Counted from the stretch's first letter, positions 1-9,345 are shown. The stretch: 64,000 bases of DNA from Simplicispira psychrophila DSM 11588 (GCF_000688255.1 NZ_JHYS01000007.1:1-64000); one strand, 5' to 3'. The notes: a model not told the origin generated them from the sequence alone. Translations and numbers: made by a program.

Positions 1-289
<289 letters not shown>

Positions 290-642
290 GTTTGATCAAG
301 CACACTTATTCGTGATTCCTGAGCGGCTCAGCGAACGCTCCTACCCTCGGGTCGTCAAACGTCGGCCTATGAAATATCCAACAAAAATGCCAGTCAGCTC
401 TTAACTGACTGGCATGAGACTTCGGCCCTCTTTTTTTGCCTAGGCACAGGCGGCGGCGCACCCAAGGCCTTTCAGTTTCCAGACGCTGGCCGCCTGGCAG
501 GCGCAAGCAACTCGCCAGTTCCATTGGCTTCAATGGATACAAATTGTCAAGCACAATCCTCCATTTTTCTGATTTTCGCCAGCAACAGCCAGATGAGGCT
601 CTGGCGCCAAGTTTTTCATCACTGACCAAGAGACATACACAC
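290..642. other. Non-coding stretch between the IS end and the chemoreceptor gene
   Basis: This 353-bp stretch holds one strong hairpin (387-415) and the leader of the chemoreceptor gene. An open frame continues upstream of 643 in the receptor frame, but it lacks the hydrophobic start expected of a receptor and is taken as non-coding. I saw no convincing sigma-28 flagellar promoter. Confidence 0.6.
387..415. terminator. Perfect 11-bp hairpin, probable terminator
   Basis: ATGCCAGTCAG (387-397) pairs perfectly with CTGACTGGCAT (405-415) around a 7-nt loop. Read on the minus strand it runs into a short T tract; on the plus strand the T run comes about 18 nt later. No gene lies directly upstream on the minus strand, so the gene it serves is unknown. 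Confidence 0.6.
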
Positions 643-2481
643 ATGGCGTTTTCAAATATGAAGGTAGGCGTTCGCCTGGGGCTGGGGTTTATGTTGATGA
701 TTCTGGCCGGTCTGGCCGTGGCCATTTTGGGTCGCATTGCGCTGGGCTCGATTGATGATGAGATGCACCTGCTGGTCTCGGACCGCATGGTCAAGGTGGG
801 GCAGCTGAATCAGGTAAAAAATAATCTCAACCAGGTCGCACGCTCCATACGCAACATGATCCTGTCGAACGACGACCAGGATATGCAAACCGAAAAGCAA
901 CGCATCGAGACCACGCGAGCCCAAAACACCACGCTGCTGGAGCAACTCAACACCACCATCCAGACCGCTGAAGGCCGCCAGCTGCTGCAAAAAGTAATGC
1001 AGATTCGCCCTTCTTACAACACCAGCACCGACAAAACTATAGCTTTTGCCTTGGCGCACTCCAACGAGGAGGCCAGCATCGTTTTGAGGAAAGAAACCCA
1101 GCCGATACTGGGCAATTATTTGCAAGCCCTGGACGACACCATCAAGCTGCAAGAAAAATTGATGAACGACGCTGCCCAGGACGTGCAAGCCAGCACCAGC
1201 TGGACCGGCAAGTTGCTGTTGGCCATTGCCAGCGCTGCTGCGCTGATAGGTGCAATCATTGCGTGGACGCTGACGCGCTCCATCACGCGCCAACTCGGTG
1301 GCGAGCCCGACTACACCACCCAGGTGGTGCATGAGATTGCCGCTGGCAACCTGGCGGTTGACATCCACACCCGCTCCGGCGACACCACCAGCTTGCTGGC
1401 CCAGATCAAGGGCATGCGCGACAGCTTGGCCAAAGTAGTCGCCCATGTGCGTGAAAGTTCGGAAGCCGTGGCCTCGGCCAGTACGCAGATTTCCGAGGGC
1501 AACAACGACCTGTCGGGCCGCACCGAAGAGCAGGCCAGCGCCCTGCAGCAGACGGCGGCCTCCATGGAGCAGCTCAGCTCCACTGTCAAGCAAAACGCCG
1601 ACAACGCGCGCCAAGCCAATCAGCTGGCCCAAAGCGCCAGCACCGTGGCTCTGCAAGGCGGCGACGTGGTAGCCCAGGTGGTGGACACCATGAAGGGCAT
1701 CAATGATTCGAGCAAGAAAATCGCTGACATCATCAGCGTGATCGATGGCATTGCCTTCCAGACCAACATCTTGGCACTCAACGCTGCCGTGGAAGCCGCC
1801 CGTGCGGGTGAGCAGGGGCGCGGCTTTGCCGTCGTCGCCAGCGAGGTGCGCAGTCTGGCCGGACGCTCAGCGGACGCAGCCAAAGAGATCAAGCAATTGA
1901 TCACCGACAGCGTCGATCGCGTGGAACAAGGCTCCACCCTGGTCGGCCAGGCGGGCGTGACGATGAGTGAGGTGGTCAGCAGCATCCGCCGCGTCACCGA
2001 CATCATGGGCGAGATCAGCGCCGCCAGCTCCGAGCAAAGCGCTGGCGTCTCGCAGGTGGGCGAAGCCGTGACGCAAATGGACCAAACCACGCAGCAAAAC
2101 GCCGCCCTAGTGGAAGAAATGGCCGCTGCCGCGTCCAGCCTGAGCAGCCAGGCACGGGATCTGGTGCAGACGGTCGCGGTGTTCAAGCTGGGTGCCGACT
2201 ACGCCGTCAGCACCGTACGCGCGCCGCGCACCAGTCCTCACATCACCCCACCTGCTCCCTCACGCACAAAGCCTGCCCCCATCCGGCACAGTGCACACAC
2301 CCTGCCTGCAGCCGCACCAGCGGGGCTCGCAGCCCCTGGCGCCCAGGCCCGTACCGCCAAGGCCGCGCCGCGCAGCACCTCGCCCGCACCCAAGGCCGCA
2401 CCCCATAAAGCCCTGCCGCACAACGCCTCCAGCACGTCCAGTGCCAAAGCGGACAACATGGACGATTGGGAGAGTTTTTAA
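643..2481 (+). CDS. Methyl-accepting chemotaxis protein with C-terminal CheR-docking peptide
   Basis: Transmembrane chemoreceptor of 612 residues that controls CheA through CheW. TM1 spans about residues 11-33, followed by a periplasmic four-helix-bundle type sensor (about 34-188), TM2 at 190-211, HAMP (212-265) and a long cytoplasmic signalling coiled coil. The hairpin tip (about 368-400) reads GIAFQTNILALNAAVEAARA, the strongly conserved CheA/CheW contact. A Pro/Ala-rich linker leads to the last residues DWESF, which fit the xWxxF pentapeptide that tethers CheR in Tar/Tsr-type receptors. The start at 643 is chosen because MAFSNMKVGVRLGLGF begins directly before TM1; longer in-frame starts add a non-membrane extension. 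The ligand cannot be predicted. A terminator follows at 2514. Confidence 0.95.
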   Translation: MAFSNMKVGVRLGLGFMLMILAGLAVAILGRIALGSIDDEMHLLVSDRMVKVGQLNQVKNNLNQVARSIRNMILSNDDQDMQTEKQRIETTRAQNTTLLEQLNTTIQTAEGRQLLQKVMQIRPSYNTSTDKTIAFALAHSNEEASIVLRKETQPILGNYLQALDDTIKLQEKLMNDAAQDVQASTSWTGKLLLAIASAAALIGAIIAWTLTRSITRQLGGEPDYTTQVVHEIAAGNLAVDIHTRSGDTTSLLAQIKGMRDSLAKVVAHVRESSEAVASASTQISEGNNDLSGRTEEQASALQQTAASMEQLSSTVKQNADNARQANQLAQSASTVALQGGDVVAQVVDTMKGINDSSKKIADIISVIDGIAFQTNILALNAAVEAARAGEQGRGFAVVASEVRSLAGRSADAAKEIKQLITDSVDRVEQGSTLVGQAGVTMSEVVSSIRRVTDIMGEISAASSEQSAGVSQVGEAVTQMDQTTQQNAALVEEMAAAASSLSSQARDLVQTVAVFKLGADYAVSTVRAPRTSPHITPPAPSRTKPAPIRHSAHTLPAAAPAGLAAPGAQARTAKAAPRSTSPAPKAAPHKALPHNASSTSSAKADNMDDWESF

Positions 2482-2513
2482 CTCTGTCCTTTGGTCACTG
2501 CTACCACCCCAAA

Positions 2514-2541
2514 AAAAGGAGCTTCGGCTCCTTTTCGTTTT
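2514..2541 (+). terminator. Rho-independent terminator of the chemoreceptor gene
   Basis: AAAAGGAGC-TTCG-GCTCCTTTT forms a 9-bp stem with a stable UUCG tetraloop, followed by CGTTTTT. It lies 33 nt after the stop codon. Confidence 0.85.
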
Positions 2542-2608
2542 TCATTCCGCACGCGGCAAGCACCAAGCCATGTCCCTTGCATCGCCGGGGCTTTGGCCAA
2601 TCCGCCAC

Positions 2609-2623
2609 TAGACGACCGGTCTA
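2609..2623. promoter_or_regulatory. Operator 1 of the TetR regulator (NemR-box-like palindrome)
   Basis: TAGACGACCGGTCTA is an inverted repeat (TAGAC-N5-GTCTA) 20 bp upstream of the tetR start. Nearly the same sequence recurs before yqhD at 3309. The AGACCGGTCT-like core resembles the NemR box of E. coli, so autoregulation is inferred. Confidence 0.7.
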
Positions 2624-2643
2624 TTTAAATCATAATCACCTCC

Positions 2644-3267
2644 ATGCTGACTGCACAACCCACCGCCAGACACCACATCCTCGACTGCGGCGAGCGCCTG
2701 ATTGCGCACAAGGGGTTTGTCAGCGTCGGCCTGGCGGAAATCCTCGCCGTGGCGGGCGTGCCCAAAGGCTCTTTCTACCATTACTTCAGCTCCAAAGAAC
2801 GCTTTGGCAAAGAGTTGCTGACGCGTTACATCGCCACCTACCTGGACCGCCTGGAGCACCTGCTGCGTGCTGACGGCAGCCCGGCCCGCAGCCGTCTGAT
2901 GCGCTATTGGTCTTACTGGAACCTCTCGCAGTGCAGCACCAGCACGCCGGACTGCGGCGCACAGGACAGCGGCAACAAATGCCTGATCGTCAAGCTCAGC
3001 GCCGAAGTGGCCGACATCTCCGAGGGTATGCGCCTGGCACTGCGGGATGGCACCGAACAGGTGGTACAGCGCCTGGCCCAATGCCTGGAAGAAGCCCGCA
3101 CCGACGGCTCCGTGCCTGCCGCTCTGGTCGCCCAGGATATGGCCCTGACACTGTACGAACTGTGGTTGGGCGCCAGCCTGCTGGCCAAGCTGCGCCGCGA
3201 TGGCAGCGCATTCGACCATGCCCTGCGCAGCACCGAGTTGCTGCTCGGCGCGCCGCCCAACCCCTAA
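2644..3267 (+). CDS. TetR/AcrR-family regulator, NemR-like
   Basis: A 207-residue TetR-type repressor. The N-terminal helix-turn-helix lies at about residues 27-50 (GLAEILAVAGVPKGSFYHYF, a typical TetR recognition helix). The rest is a helical ligand-binding domain with Cys residues near 97 and 103 (SQCSTSTPDCGAQDSG), of interest because NemR senses electrophiles through cysteine. The same palindrome lies in front of this gene and in front of yqhD, and the downstream genes encode aldehyde and enone reductases and a DJ-1 protein. A role as a reactive-electrophile-responsive repressor of the cassette is therefore inferred. AcuR-type regulators are a close alternative. Confidence 0.85.
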   Translation: MLTAQPTARHHILDCGERLIAHKGFVSVGLAEILAVAGVPKGSFYHYFSSKERFGKELLTRYIATYLDRLEHLLRADGSPARSRLMRYWSYWNLSQCSTSTPDCGAQDSGNKCLIVKLSAEVADISEGMRLALRDGTEQVVQRLAQCLEEARTDGSVPAALVAQDMALTLYELWLGASLLAKLRRDGSAFDHALRSTELLLGAPPNP

Positions 3268-3308
3268 GACCTGCTGCCTGCTCTTAGTATCTGCATTTGT
3301 CTATTGAC

Positions 3309-3323
3309 TAGCCGACCGGTCTA
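3309..3323. promoter_or_regulatory. Operator 2, promoter of the aldehyde cassette
   Basis: TAGCCGACCGGTCTA differs from operator 1 at one position. It starts at the end of a good -35 box (TTGACT, 3304-3309), so a bound repressor would block RNA polymerase at the yqhD promoter. The yqhD start is 36 bp further on. Confidence 0.7.
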
Positions 3324-3358
3324 TTTTTACTTTCCCTTTCACTCCCCCAGCAACTACT

Positions 3359-4522
3359 ATGCAAAATTTTGACTTTCACAACCCCACCCGCATCGTTTTT
3401 GGCAAGAACCGCATTGCAGATCTGAACAAGCTGGTGCCTGCTGATGCCAAGGTACTGATCTTGGTCGGTGGCAGCAGCGCCGAGAAAACCGGCACGCTGG
3501 CCGAAGTGCGCCAAGCACTGGGAGGACGCACGCACGCCACTTTCAGCGGCATCGAACCCAACCCCAGTTACGAGACGGCGATGCAAGCAGTGCAACAGGT
3601 ACGCGACGGCGGCCACGATTTTTTGCTAGCCGTGGGCGGCGGCTCGGTGATCGATGCAGTCAAATTTATTGCCGCCGCTGCACTGTTCGAGGGCGATGAT
3701 GCTTGGCACATCATGGAAAAAGGCGGGCGCAACATCACCCAAGCGCTGCCATTTGGCACGGTGCTGACGCTGCCAGCCACCGGCTCGGAGATGAACAACG
3801 GCGGCGTCATCACACGCCGCGATATCGGCGCCAAACTGCCCTTCAGCAGCCGTTACTGCTATCCGCTGTTTTCAGTGCTCGACCCAACCAAGACCTACAC
3901 CCTGCCGCCCCAGCAGTTGGCTAATGGCGTAGTCGATGCCTTTGTCCACACCGTCGAGCAGTACCTGACCTACCCGGTCGATGGCCGCGTACAAGACCGT
4001 TTTGCCGAGGGCATTTTGCAAACCCTGGTCGAAATTGGCCCGCGCCTGCTGACCGCTACCGAGCCCGACTACGACGACCGTGCCAACTTGGTGTGGGCCG
4101 CTACCATGGCGCTCAACGGCCTGATTGGCGCCGGCGTGCCGCAAGACTGGTCCACGCACATGATTGGCCACGAACTCACTGCCCTGTATGGCATTGATCA
4201 CGCCCGCACCCTGGCCCTCGTGCTGCCAGCCCTGCTGCACGAGCGCCGTGCACAAAAGCAGGCCAAGCTGCTGCAATACGGCGAGCGTGTCTGGGGCATC
4301 ACCAGCGGCAGCAACGAAGAACGCATGGATGCCGCTATTGCGCACACGCGTAGTTTCTTTGAAGCCATGGGGATTCCCACCCGCCTGAGCGACTATGGCT
4401 TGGGCGCTGACGCCATCGACAGCGTCATCCACCAGTTGCAAGCCCATGGCATGACCCAACTGAGCGAACACCGCGACCTGACCCCGGCCATCAGCCGCAA
4501 GGTGCTCGAAGGCGCGCTGTAA
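3359..4522 (+). CDS. yqhD: NADPH-dependent alcohol dehydrogenase / aldehyde reductase YqhD
   Basis: Iron-containing (type III) alcohol dehydrogenase of 387 residues, co-linear with E. coli YqhD from the N-terminus (NFDFHNPTRIVFGKNRIADL) to the end. The nucleotide-binding GGGSVIDAVKF stretch is at about 93-103. The metal ligands fit Asp193 and His197 (VVDAFVHTVEQ), His267 and His281 (GIDHA). YqhD reduces short-chain and lipid-peroxidation aldehydes, and glyoxal or methylglyoxal, with NADPH in the cytoplasm. It is the first structural gene behind operator 2, followed by curA and a DJ-1 gene on the same strand, which fits a detoxification operon. Confidence 0.95.
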   Translation: MQNFDFHNPTRIVFGKNRIADLNKLVPADAKVLILVGGSSAEKTGTLAEVRQALGGRTHATFSGIEPNPSYETAMQAVQQVRDGGHDFLLAVGGGSVIDAVKFIAAAALFEGDDAWHIMEKGGRNITQALPFGTVLTLPATGSEMNNGGVITRRDIGAKLPFSSRYCYPLFSVLDPTKTYTLPPQQLANGVVDAFVHTVEQYLTYPVDGRVQDRFAEGILQTLVEIGPRLLTATEPDYDDRANLVWAATMALNGLIGAGVPQDWSTHMIGHELTALYGIDHARTLALVLPALLHERRAQKQAKLLQYGERVWGITSGSNEERMDAAIAHTRSFFEAMGIPTRLSDYGLGADAIDSVIHQLQAHGMTQLSEHRDLTPAISRKVLEGAL

Positions 4523-4567
4523 GCAACGCCCTTGCGCAGCCCACCCTCACCGAACCAAGGCATCCCC

Positions 4568-5602
4568 ATGGCACAAAACTCCACCACCAACCGCCAGATC
4601 CTGCTGGCTTCGCGCCCCGTGGGCGCGCCCACAGCCCAAAACTTTGCGCTGGCACAACCCGCCATCCCGGTGGCCAGGGCTGGCCAGGTGCTGCTGCGCA
4701 CCGTGTATCTGTCGCTGGACCCCTACATGCGTGGCCGCATGAGCGACGCCGCCAGCTACGCCGCCCCCGCCGCGCTGAATGAGCCCATGGTCGGCGCCAC
4801 CGTGTGCCGTGTGGCCGCCAGCCAGCATCCCGACTATGCCGAGGGCGACTGGGTGCTAGCCTACACCGGCTGGCAGGATTACGCCCTGTCGGACGGCACG
4901 GGTCTGACCAAGCTGGACGCCAACCTAGCGCACCCATCCTATGCGCTCGGTGTGCTGGGTATGCCCGGGTTTACGGCTTACATGGGCCTGCTCGACAGCG
5001 GTGCGCCCAAGGCGGGTGAAACGGTGGTGGTGGCCGCTGCCACCGGCGCCGTCGGCTCGGTGGTGGGGCAAATCGCCAAGCTCAAGGGCTGCCGCGTGGT
5101 CGGCATTGCCGGCAGCGCGGACAAATGCCGCTCAGCGGTGGAGGAGTTGGGCTTTGACGCCTGCATTGACCACCACAGCCCCGACCTAGCAGCCCAGCTG
5201 GAAGCAGCCTGCCCACAGGGCATTGACGTGTATTTTGAAAACGTCGGTGGCAAGGTGTTCGATGCCGTACTGCCGCTGCTCAACACCAGCGCGCGCGTGC
5301 CGGTGTGCGGCCTGATCTCCCAGTACAACGCCACCGCCCTGCCGGACGGCCCTGACCGTACTCCGCTGCTGATGCGCACCCTGCTGAGCAAGCGCATTCA
5401 CATGCAGGGCTTCATCATCTTTGACGACTACGGCCACCGCTACCCCGAGTTCGTCAAAGACATGGGTGAATGGCTGACACAAGGAAAGATCCAATTCCGC
5501 GAAGATATTGTGGACAGCCTGGAAAACGCGCCGCAAGCCTTCATCGGTCTGCTCGAAGGCAAGAACTTCGGCAAGCTGGTGGTGCGCGTGGCCAATGACT
5601 GA
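4568..5602 (+). CDS. curA: NADPH-dependent enone/curcumin reductase family protein
   Basis: A 344-residue zinc-independent medium-chain reductase of the leukotriene B4 12-hydroxydehydrogenase/CurA group. Hallmarks are TVYLSLDPYMRGRMSD near residue 50, the NADPH-binding motif AAATGAVGSVVGQIAKLKGC at about 155-175, and FENVGGKVFDAVLPLLN. It follows E. coli CurA closely over the whole length. These enzymes reduce the C=C bond of alpha,beta-unsaturated ketones and aldehydes. The start at 4568 gives the family N-terminus (NRQILLASRPVGAP). The gene lies 45 bp after yqhD. The symbol is by family resemblance; the true substrate is not known. Confidence 0.9.
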   Translation: MAQNSTTNRQILLASRPVGAPTAQNFALAQPAIPVARAGQVLLRTVYLSLDPYMRGRMSDAASYAAPAALNEPMVGATVCRVAASQHPDYAEGDWVLAYTGWQDYALSDGTGLTKLDANLAHPSYALGVLGMPGFTAYMGLLDSGAPKAGETVVVAAATGAVGSVVGQIAKLKGCRVVGIAGSADKCRSAVEELGFDACIDHHSPDLAAQLEAACPQGIDVYFENVGGKVFDAVLPLLNTSARVPVCGLISQYNATALPDGPDRTPLLMRTLLSKRIHMQGFIIFDDYGHRYPEFVKDMGEWLTQGKIQFREDIVDSLENAPQAFIGLLEGKNFGKLVVRVAND

Positions 5603-5637
5603 ACGATCTTCCCACCTCTGATAGAAAGACACATCCC

Positions 5638-6321
5638 ATGACCAAAAAAATCTTGATGGTGCTGACCTCGCACAGCGACCTGGGTAACACGGGCAAAAAA
5701 ACCGGCTTCTGGCTGGAAGAATTTGCTGCGCCGTACTACGTATTCCTCGATGCCGGCGCCGCCATCACGCTGGCTTCGCCCCAGGGCGGTCAGCCACCGC
5801 TCGACCCCAAGAGCGACGCACCCGACGCACAGACCGACGCCACCCGCCGCTTCAAATCGGACGCCGCAGCCCAAAAAGCATTGGCGCACACACACACACT
5901 GGCTGCGGTGGCGGCAGGCGACTTTGACGCGGTGTTCTACCCTGGCGGCCACGGCCCCTTGTGGGACCTGGCCGAGGATAAAAGCTCGCTTGCACTGATC
6001 GAGCAACTGCTGGCCGCCGGCAAGCCGGTGGCTGCGGTGTGCCACGCGCCCGGCGTGCTGCGCCACGCCAAGACCGCCGATGGCACATCGGTGGTGCGCG
6101 GCAAGCAAGTCACCGGCTTCACCAATACCGAGGAAGAGGCTTCTGGCCTGACCGATGTGGTGCCGTTTCTGGTCGAGGACATGCTCAAGAAGAACGGCGG
6201 CCAGTACTCCAAGGCGGGCGATTGGCAGCCGCATGTGCTGACCGACGGTCTGCTGATCACCGGCCAAAACCCGGCTTCATCTGAACCAGCGGCCCAGGCG
6301 CTGCTGAAAAAACTCGGCTGA
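5638..6321 (+). CDS. DJ-1/PfpI-family protein (glyoxalase III / deglycase-like)
   Basis: A 227-residue class I glutamine-amidotransferase-like protein of the Hsp31/DJ-1 superfamily. The nucleophile elbow AAVCHAPGVL puts the reactive Cys at 135, with a partner Glu at 27 or 28 (TGFWLEEFAAPYY). Family members convert methylglyoxal to lactate without glutathione or repair early glycation products. The gene is 35 bp after curA, so a role in dicarbonyl detoxification fits the neighbours. Alternatives are a holding chaperone or an uncharacterised hydrolase. It is probably the last gene of the cassette. Confidence 0.85.
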   Translation: MTKKILMVLTSHSDLGNTGKKTGFWLEEFAAPYYVFLDAGAAITLASPQGGQPPLDPKSDAPDAQTDATRRFKSDAAAQKALAHTHTLAAVAAGDFDAVFYPGGHGPLWDLAEDKSSLALIEQLLAAGKPVAAVCHAPGVLRHAKTADGTSVVRGKQVTGFTNTEEEASGLTDVVPFLVEDMLKKNGGQYSKAGDWQPHVLTDGLLITGQNPASSEPAAQALLKKLG

Positions 6322-6395
6322 CAGGCGCGGCCGCACCCCACAGTGGCCGTGCGACGCGGCCGTAGGACGCACCGGCCTCTGGTACGCTCAATCCG

Positions 6396-7667
6396 ATGTC
6401 TGTCCCTTCCACTCCTTCTGCGTCTGCCACTCCACTTTCACCCACCGCTGCGGGCGCCGATGGTCCCAGCAGCATCGCGCCCGGCATGGCCATTCTGGTG
6501 CTCACGCTGCTGCTAAGCATCCAGCCGGTCACTACCGACCTGTACCTGCCCGCCCTGCCAGCACTGACACGCAGCCTGGGCGCACCGGTGGCTGCCGGAC
6601 AACTCACCCTGAGCGCGTTGCTGCTGGCTTTTGGTAGCTCGCAATTGGTGTGGGGTCCGCTGGCCGACCGCTTTGGCCGCCGCCCGGTGATGTTGACTGG
6701 CCTGTGCCTCTACACCTTGGCCTCCCTCGGCAGTGCCTGGGCGCCCACCATGGCGCTGCTGATTGCCTGGCGCATTGCCCAAGGCGCCGCGATGGGCGCG
6801 GTGGTGATGTGCGCCCGCGCCATCGTCCGCGATCTCTACACACCACTGACCGGCGCACGCGCCATGTCGAAAGCGCTCACCGGGTTGGGCATCGTCGCCT
6901 GCCTGTGCGCCCCGCTGGGCGGGCTGCTGACCGAGTGGCTGGGCTGGCGTGCTGCCCTGCTGGCACTCACCGCCTATGCGCTGATCACCCTGACGCTGGT
7001 CGCCTTGCGTCTGCCAGAAACGCATCCACAAAAGAACCCCCGCGCCCTGCAACCAGCCACGCTGGTGCGCACCTGGATCACCGTGCTGCGCCACCCGACG
7101 TTCTGGGCGTTTTCGCTGTTGACCACGGCCAGTTACGGCGGGCTGTTCACGTTTCTGGCAGCCTCGTCGTTTGTCTTTATCGAAGTGCTCGGGCTGACGC
7201 GCACACAGTACGGCTGGGTACTGCTGTCGAGCGCGCTGGCCTACTTTGTCGGCACCTTTGTCTGCCGCTTCCTGCTGACACGCCACGGCCTGCGCCACAC
7301 GGTAGCGCTGGCGGGCGGATTGAGCGTGGCCGGCGGCACGCTACTGACCGTGGTCGCCGCCCTGGGCTGGCACCAGCCGTGGGCGCTGTTGCTGCCGTTT
7401 TATCTGTTCATGCTCGGCCACGGCATCCACCAGCCGTGCGGACAAACCGGCGCGGTCGGGCCATTTCCGCAAGCGGCCGGCGTAGCCTCGGCACTGAACG
7501 GTTTCATGATGATGCTGGCCGCTTTTGCCATGGGTGGCTGGGTCGGGCGGCACCTGGACGGGACGGTGTGGCCGCTGGTCTACGGCGTGTGGTTCTGGTC
7601 GCTGGTGCTGGGCGCTGTCGCCTGGATTTTGGTGCCCCGGTTTGGAGAACCCCGTGAAAACGACTGA
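6396..7667 (+). CDS. MFS drug-resistance transporter, Bcr/CflA type
   Basis: A 423-residue inner-membrane exporter with 12 predicted membrane segments. Motif A of the major facilitator superfamily is visible as [17 protein letters not shown] after TM2, preceded by the DHA1-type [15 protein letters not shown] in TM1, which is typical of Bcr/CflA exporters of bicyclomycin, sulfonamide or chloramphenicol type compounds. Motif C region is [20 protein letters not shown]. The long N-terminal Ser/Pro-rich tail before TM1 is of low complexity. The stop overlaps the miaA start by 14 nt, so the two are translationally coupled. The substrate is unknown. Confidence 0.9.
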   Translation: MSVPSTPSASATPLSPTAAGADGPSSIAPGMAILVLTLLLSIQPVTTDLYLPALPALTRSLGAPVAAGQLTLSALLLAFGSSQLVWGPLADRFGRRPVMLTGLCLYTLASLGSAWAPTMALLIAWRIAQGAAMGAVVMCARAIVRDLYTPLTGARAMSKALTGLGIVACLCAPLGGLLTEWLGWRAALLALTAYALITLTLVALRLPETHPQKNPRALQPATLVRTWITVLRHPTFWAFSLLTTASYGGLFTFLAASSFVFIEVLGLTRTQYGWVLLSSALAYFVGTFVCRFLLTRHGLRHTVALAGGLSVAGGTLLTVVAALGWHQPWALLLPFYLFMLGHGIHQPCGQTGAVGPFPQAAGVASALNGFMMMLAAFAMGGWVGRHLDGTVWPLVYGVWFWSLVLGAVAWILVPRFGEPREND

Positions 7668-8673
7668 AGAACAAGCCCACGCCCTGCCCTGCCTGGCGAT
7701 TGCCGGCCCTACCGCCTCGGGCAAAACGGCTGGAGCGCTGGCCGTCGCCGCCGTGCTCGCGCGGCGCCTGCCGGTGGAAATCATCAGCGTTGATTCAGCT
7801 CTGGTGTACCGCAGCATGGACATCGGCAGCGCCAAACCGACGCCGCTGGAACGCGCCGCCGTGCCGCACCACCTGATCGACCTCCGCGACCCGCTGCACG
7901 CCTACAGCGCGGCCGAGTTTGTACGCGACGCCACACAACTGATCACTGAGATCCGCGCCCGTGGCGCACTGCCGCTGCTGGTGGGCGGCACCATGCTGTA
8001 TTTCAAGGCGCTAATGGATGGCATCGACGACATGCCCGCCGCCGACCCCGGCGTGCGCGCACAGATTGAGGCACAGGCGCAACAGCGCGGCTGGCCGGCC
8101 TTGCACGCCGAGCTGGCGCAGATAGACCCAACCACCGCAGCACGGCTGGCGCCCGCTGACAGCCAGCGCATTCAGCGCGCACTGGAAGTGTGGCAAGTCT
8201 CAGGACGCCCCTTATCCAGCTTTCACACTACAAAAAAAATAGCTAATAGCGCACGCCCCATATGCGTTAGAGACCTATTTTGCTTAGAACCACAAAACCG
8301 CAGCTGGCTGCACGAACGCATCGCACTGCGCTTTGACACCATGCTGGACCAAGGTTTTATCGACGAAGTACGCCACCTGCGCGCGCGCGGCGACCTGCAC
8401 CCTGACTTGCCATCGATGCGCTGCGTCGGTTACCGCCAGGCGTGGCAGGCGCTAGACACCCAAGCAGCCGCCGGGCCGGGCGCGCCACTGGATGTGGCAG
8501 AACTGCGGGAGCGCGGCACCATCGCCACGCGCCAGCTGGCCAAGCGCCAAGTCACTTGGCTGCGCAGTATGGAGGGGCGCCAAGTGATTGCTTGTGACGC
8601 GCCCGACGCCACGGTGCAGCTGGTGCAGGCCGTGCTGCAACGGCTGGAGACAGGCTTGGTCGCAAAGGCATAA
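7654..8673 (+). CDS. miaA: tRNA dimethylallyltransferase MiaA
   Basis: Transfers a dimethylallyl group to N6 of A37 in tRNAs reading UNN codons. The 339-residue product has the P-loop [11 protein letters not shown] (about 16-26), [34 protein letters not shown] and the C-terminal [12 protein letters not shown]. The start is GTG at 7654, because GGAG lies 6 nt upstream and the protein then begins shortly before the P-loop; no ATG fits. It overlaps the MFS gene. Residues of about 193-210 ([16 protein letters not shown]) are unlike MiaA and are encoded by a copy of the interspersed repeat that has kept the frame; the normal [13 protein letters not shown] resumes after it. Confidence 0.95.
   Translation: MKTTEEQAHALPCLAIAGPTASGKTAGALAVAAVLARRLPVEIISVDSALVYRSMDIGSAKPTPLERAAVPHHLIDLRDPLHAYSAAEFVRDATQLITEIRARGALPLLVGGTMLYFKALMDGIDDMPAADPGVRAQIEAQAQQRGWPALHAELAQIDPTTAARLAPADSQRIQRALEVWQVSGRPLSSFHTTKKIANSARPICVRDLFCLEPQNRSWLHERIALRFDTMLDQGFIDEVRHLRARGDLHPDLPSMRCVGYRQAWQALDTQAAAGPGAPLDVAELRERGTIATRQLAKRQVTWLRSMEGRQVIACDAPDATVQLVQAVLQRLETGLVAKA
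8232..8281 (+). repeat. Interspersed TAGCT/AGCGC repeat, in frame inside miaA
   Basis: The copy carries the paired cores ATAGCTAATAGCGC and GCGTTAGAGACCTATTTT of the repeat family found throughout the window. Its 50 bp are read through in the miaA frame without a stop. Confidence 0.75.
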
Positions 8674-8675
8674 AG

Positions 8676-9335
8676 ATGCAAACGAACACGCTGCACGTTA
8701 CCGCGCTGGGCAAGCACTACGGTAGCACCCCAGTGTTTACCAACGTCGATTTCAGCGTGCAGCCGGGTGAATTTGTTGCCATCGTCGGCGATTCCGGGGT
8801 GGGCAAATCCACCCTGCTCAACTGCCTAGCCGGATTGGACGAGTGGGACAGCGGCCGCATCGTGCAGGGCGATACCGATCTGGGAACGCTGGACGAAACC
8901 CAGCGCGCCCTGTGGCGGCGCGTGCAGGTCGGCTTTGTGTTCCAGGCCTTCCACGTCTTGCCGCACCTCGATGTAGCGCAAAACGTCGCCCTGCCACTGT
9001 TGCTGCTAGGCCGCCCCGATGCCGCACGGGTGCAGCACATGCTGGACGCAGTCGGCCTGGGCGATCTGGGTGCGCGCCTACCGCAGCAATTGAGCGGTGG
9101 CCAATTGCAACGCGTGGCGCTGGCGCGGGCGCTGGTACACCGCCCAGCCCTGCTGCTGGCCGACGAGCCGACCGGCAACCTCGACCCTGGCACCGCAGCG
9201 CGCACCATGGACTTGCTGCTGGCACAAACGCGCGAACAAGGCGCCGCGCTGGTGCTGGTCACGCACTCGGCCAGTGCAGCCGCACGCGCCGACCGGGTAC
9301 TGCGCCTGACAGCGCAGGGCATGGGCCCGGCCTGA
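8676..9335 (+). CDS. ABC transporter ATPase of the LolD/MacB group
   Basis: A 219-residue cytoplasmic ATPase. Walker A is GDSGVGKST (38-46), the Q loop is in GFVFQAFHVLPHLDVAQNV, the signature is LSGGQLQRVALARAL and Walker B is LLLADEPTG. The sequence FQAFHVLPHL is typical of LolD/MacB/FtsE ATPases that pair with FtsX-type permeases. The start codon lies 2 nt after the miaA stop. The fitting permease is on the same strand at 13614, but more than 4 kb away, with a protease gene on the other strand in between. The two probably formed one operon before that gene arrived. Confidence 0.9.
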   Translation: MQTNTLHVTALGKHYGSTPVFTNVDFSVQPGEFVAIVGDSGVGKSTLLNCLAGLDEWDSGRIVQGDTDLGTLDETQRALWRRVQVGFVFQAFHVLPHLDVAQNVALPLLLLGRPDAARVQHMLDAVGLGDLGARLPQQLSGGQLQRVALARALVHRPALLLADEPTGNLDPGTAARTMDLLLAQTREQGAALVLVTHSASAAARADRVLRLTAQGMGPA

Positions 9336-9345
9336 TGCGGACTAG

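Noticed and set aside
436-642. N-terminal extension of the chemoreceptor
   Set aside because: The in-frame upstream part is Arg/Pro-rich and would place the first membrane helix after about 80 residues; the ATG at 643 gives the normal receptor start.
652-1656. Open frame on the minus strand opposite the chemoreceptor
   Set aside because: It is a shadow of the receptor gene, which has all expected domains.
6513-7298. Open frame on the minus strand opposite the MFS gene
   Set aside because: Gln/Arg-rich antisense frame with no motif; the plus strand encodes a full MFS transporter.
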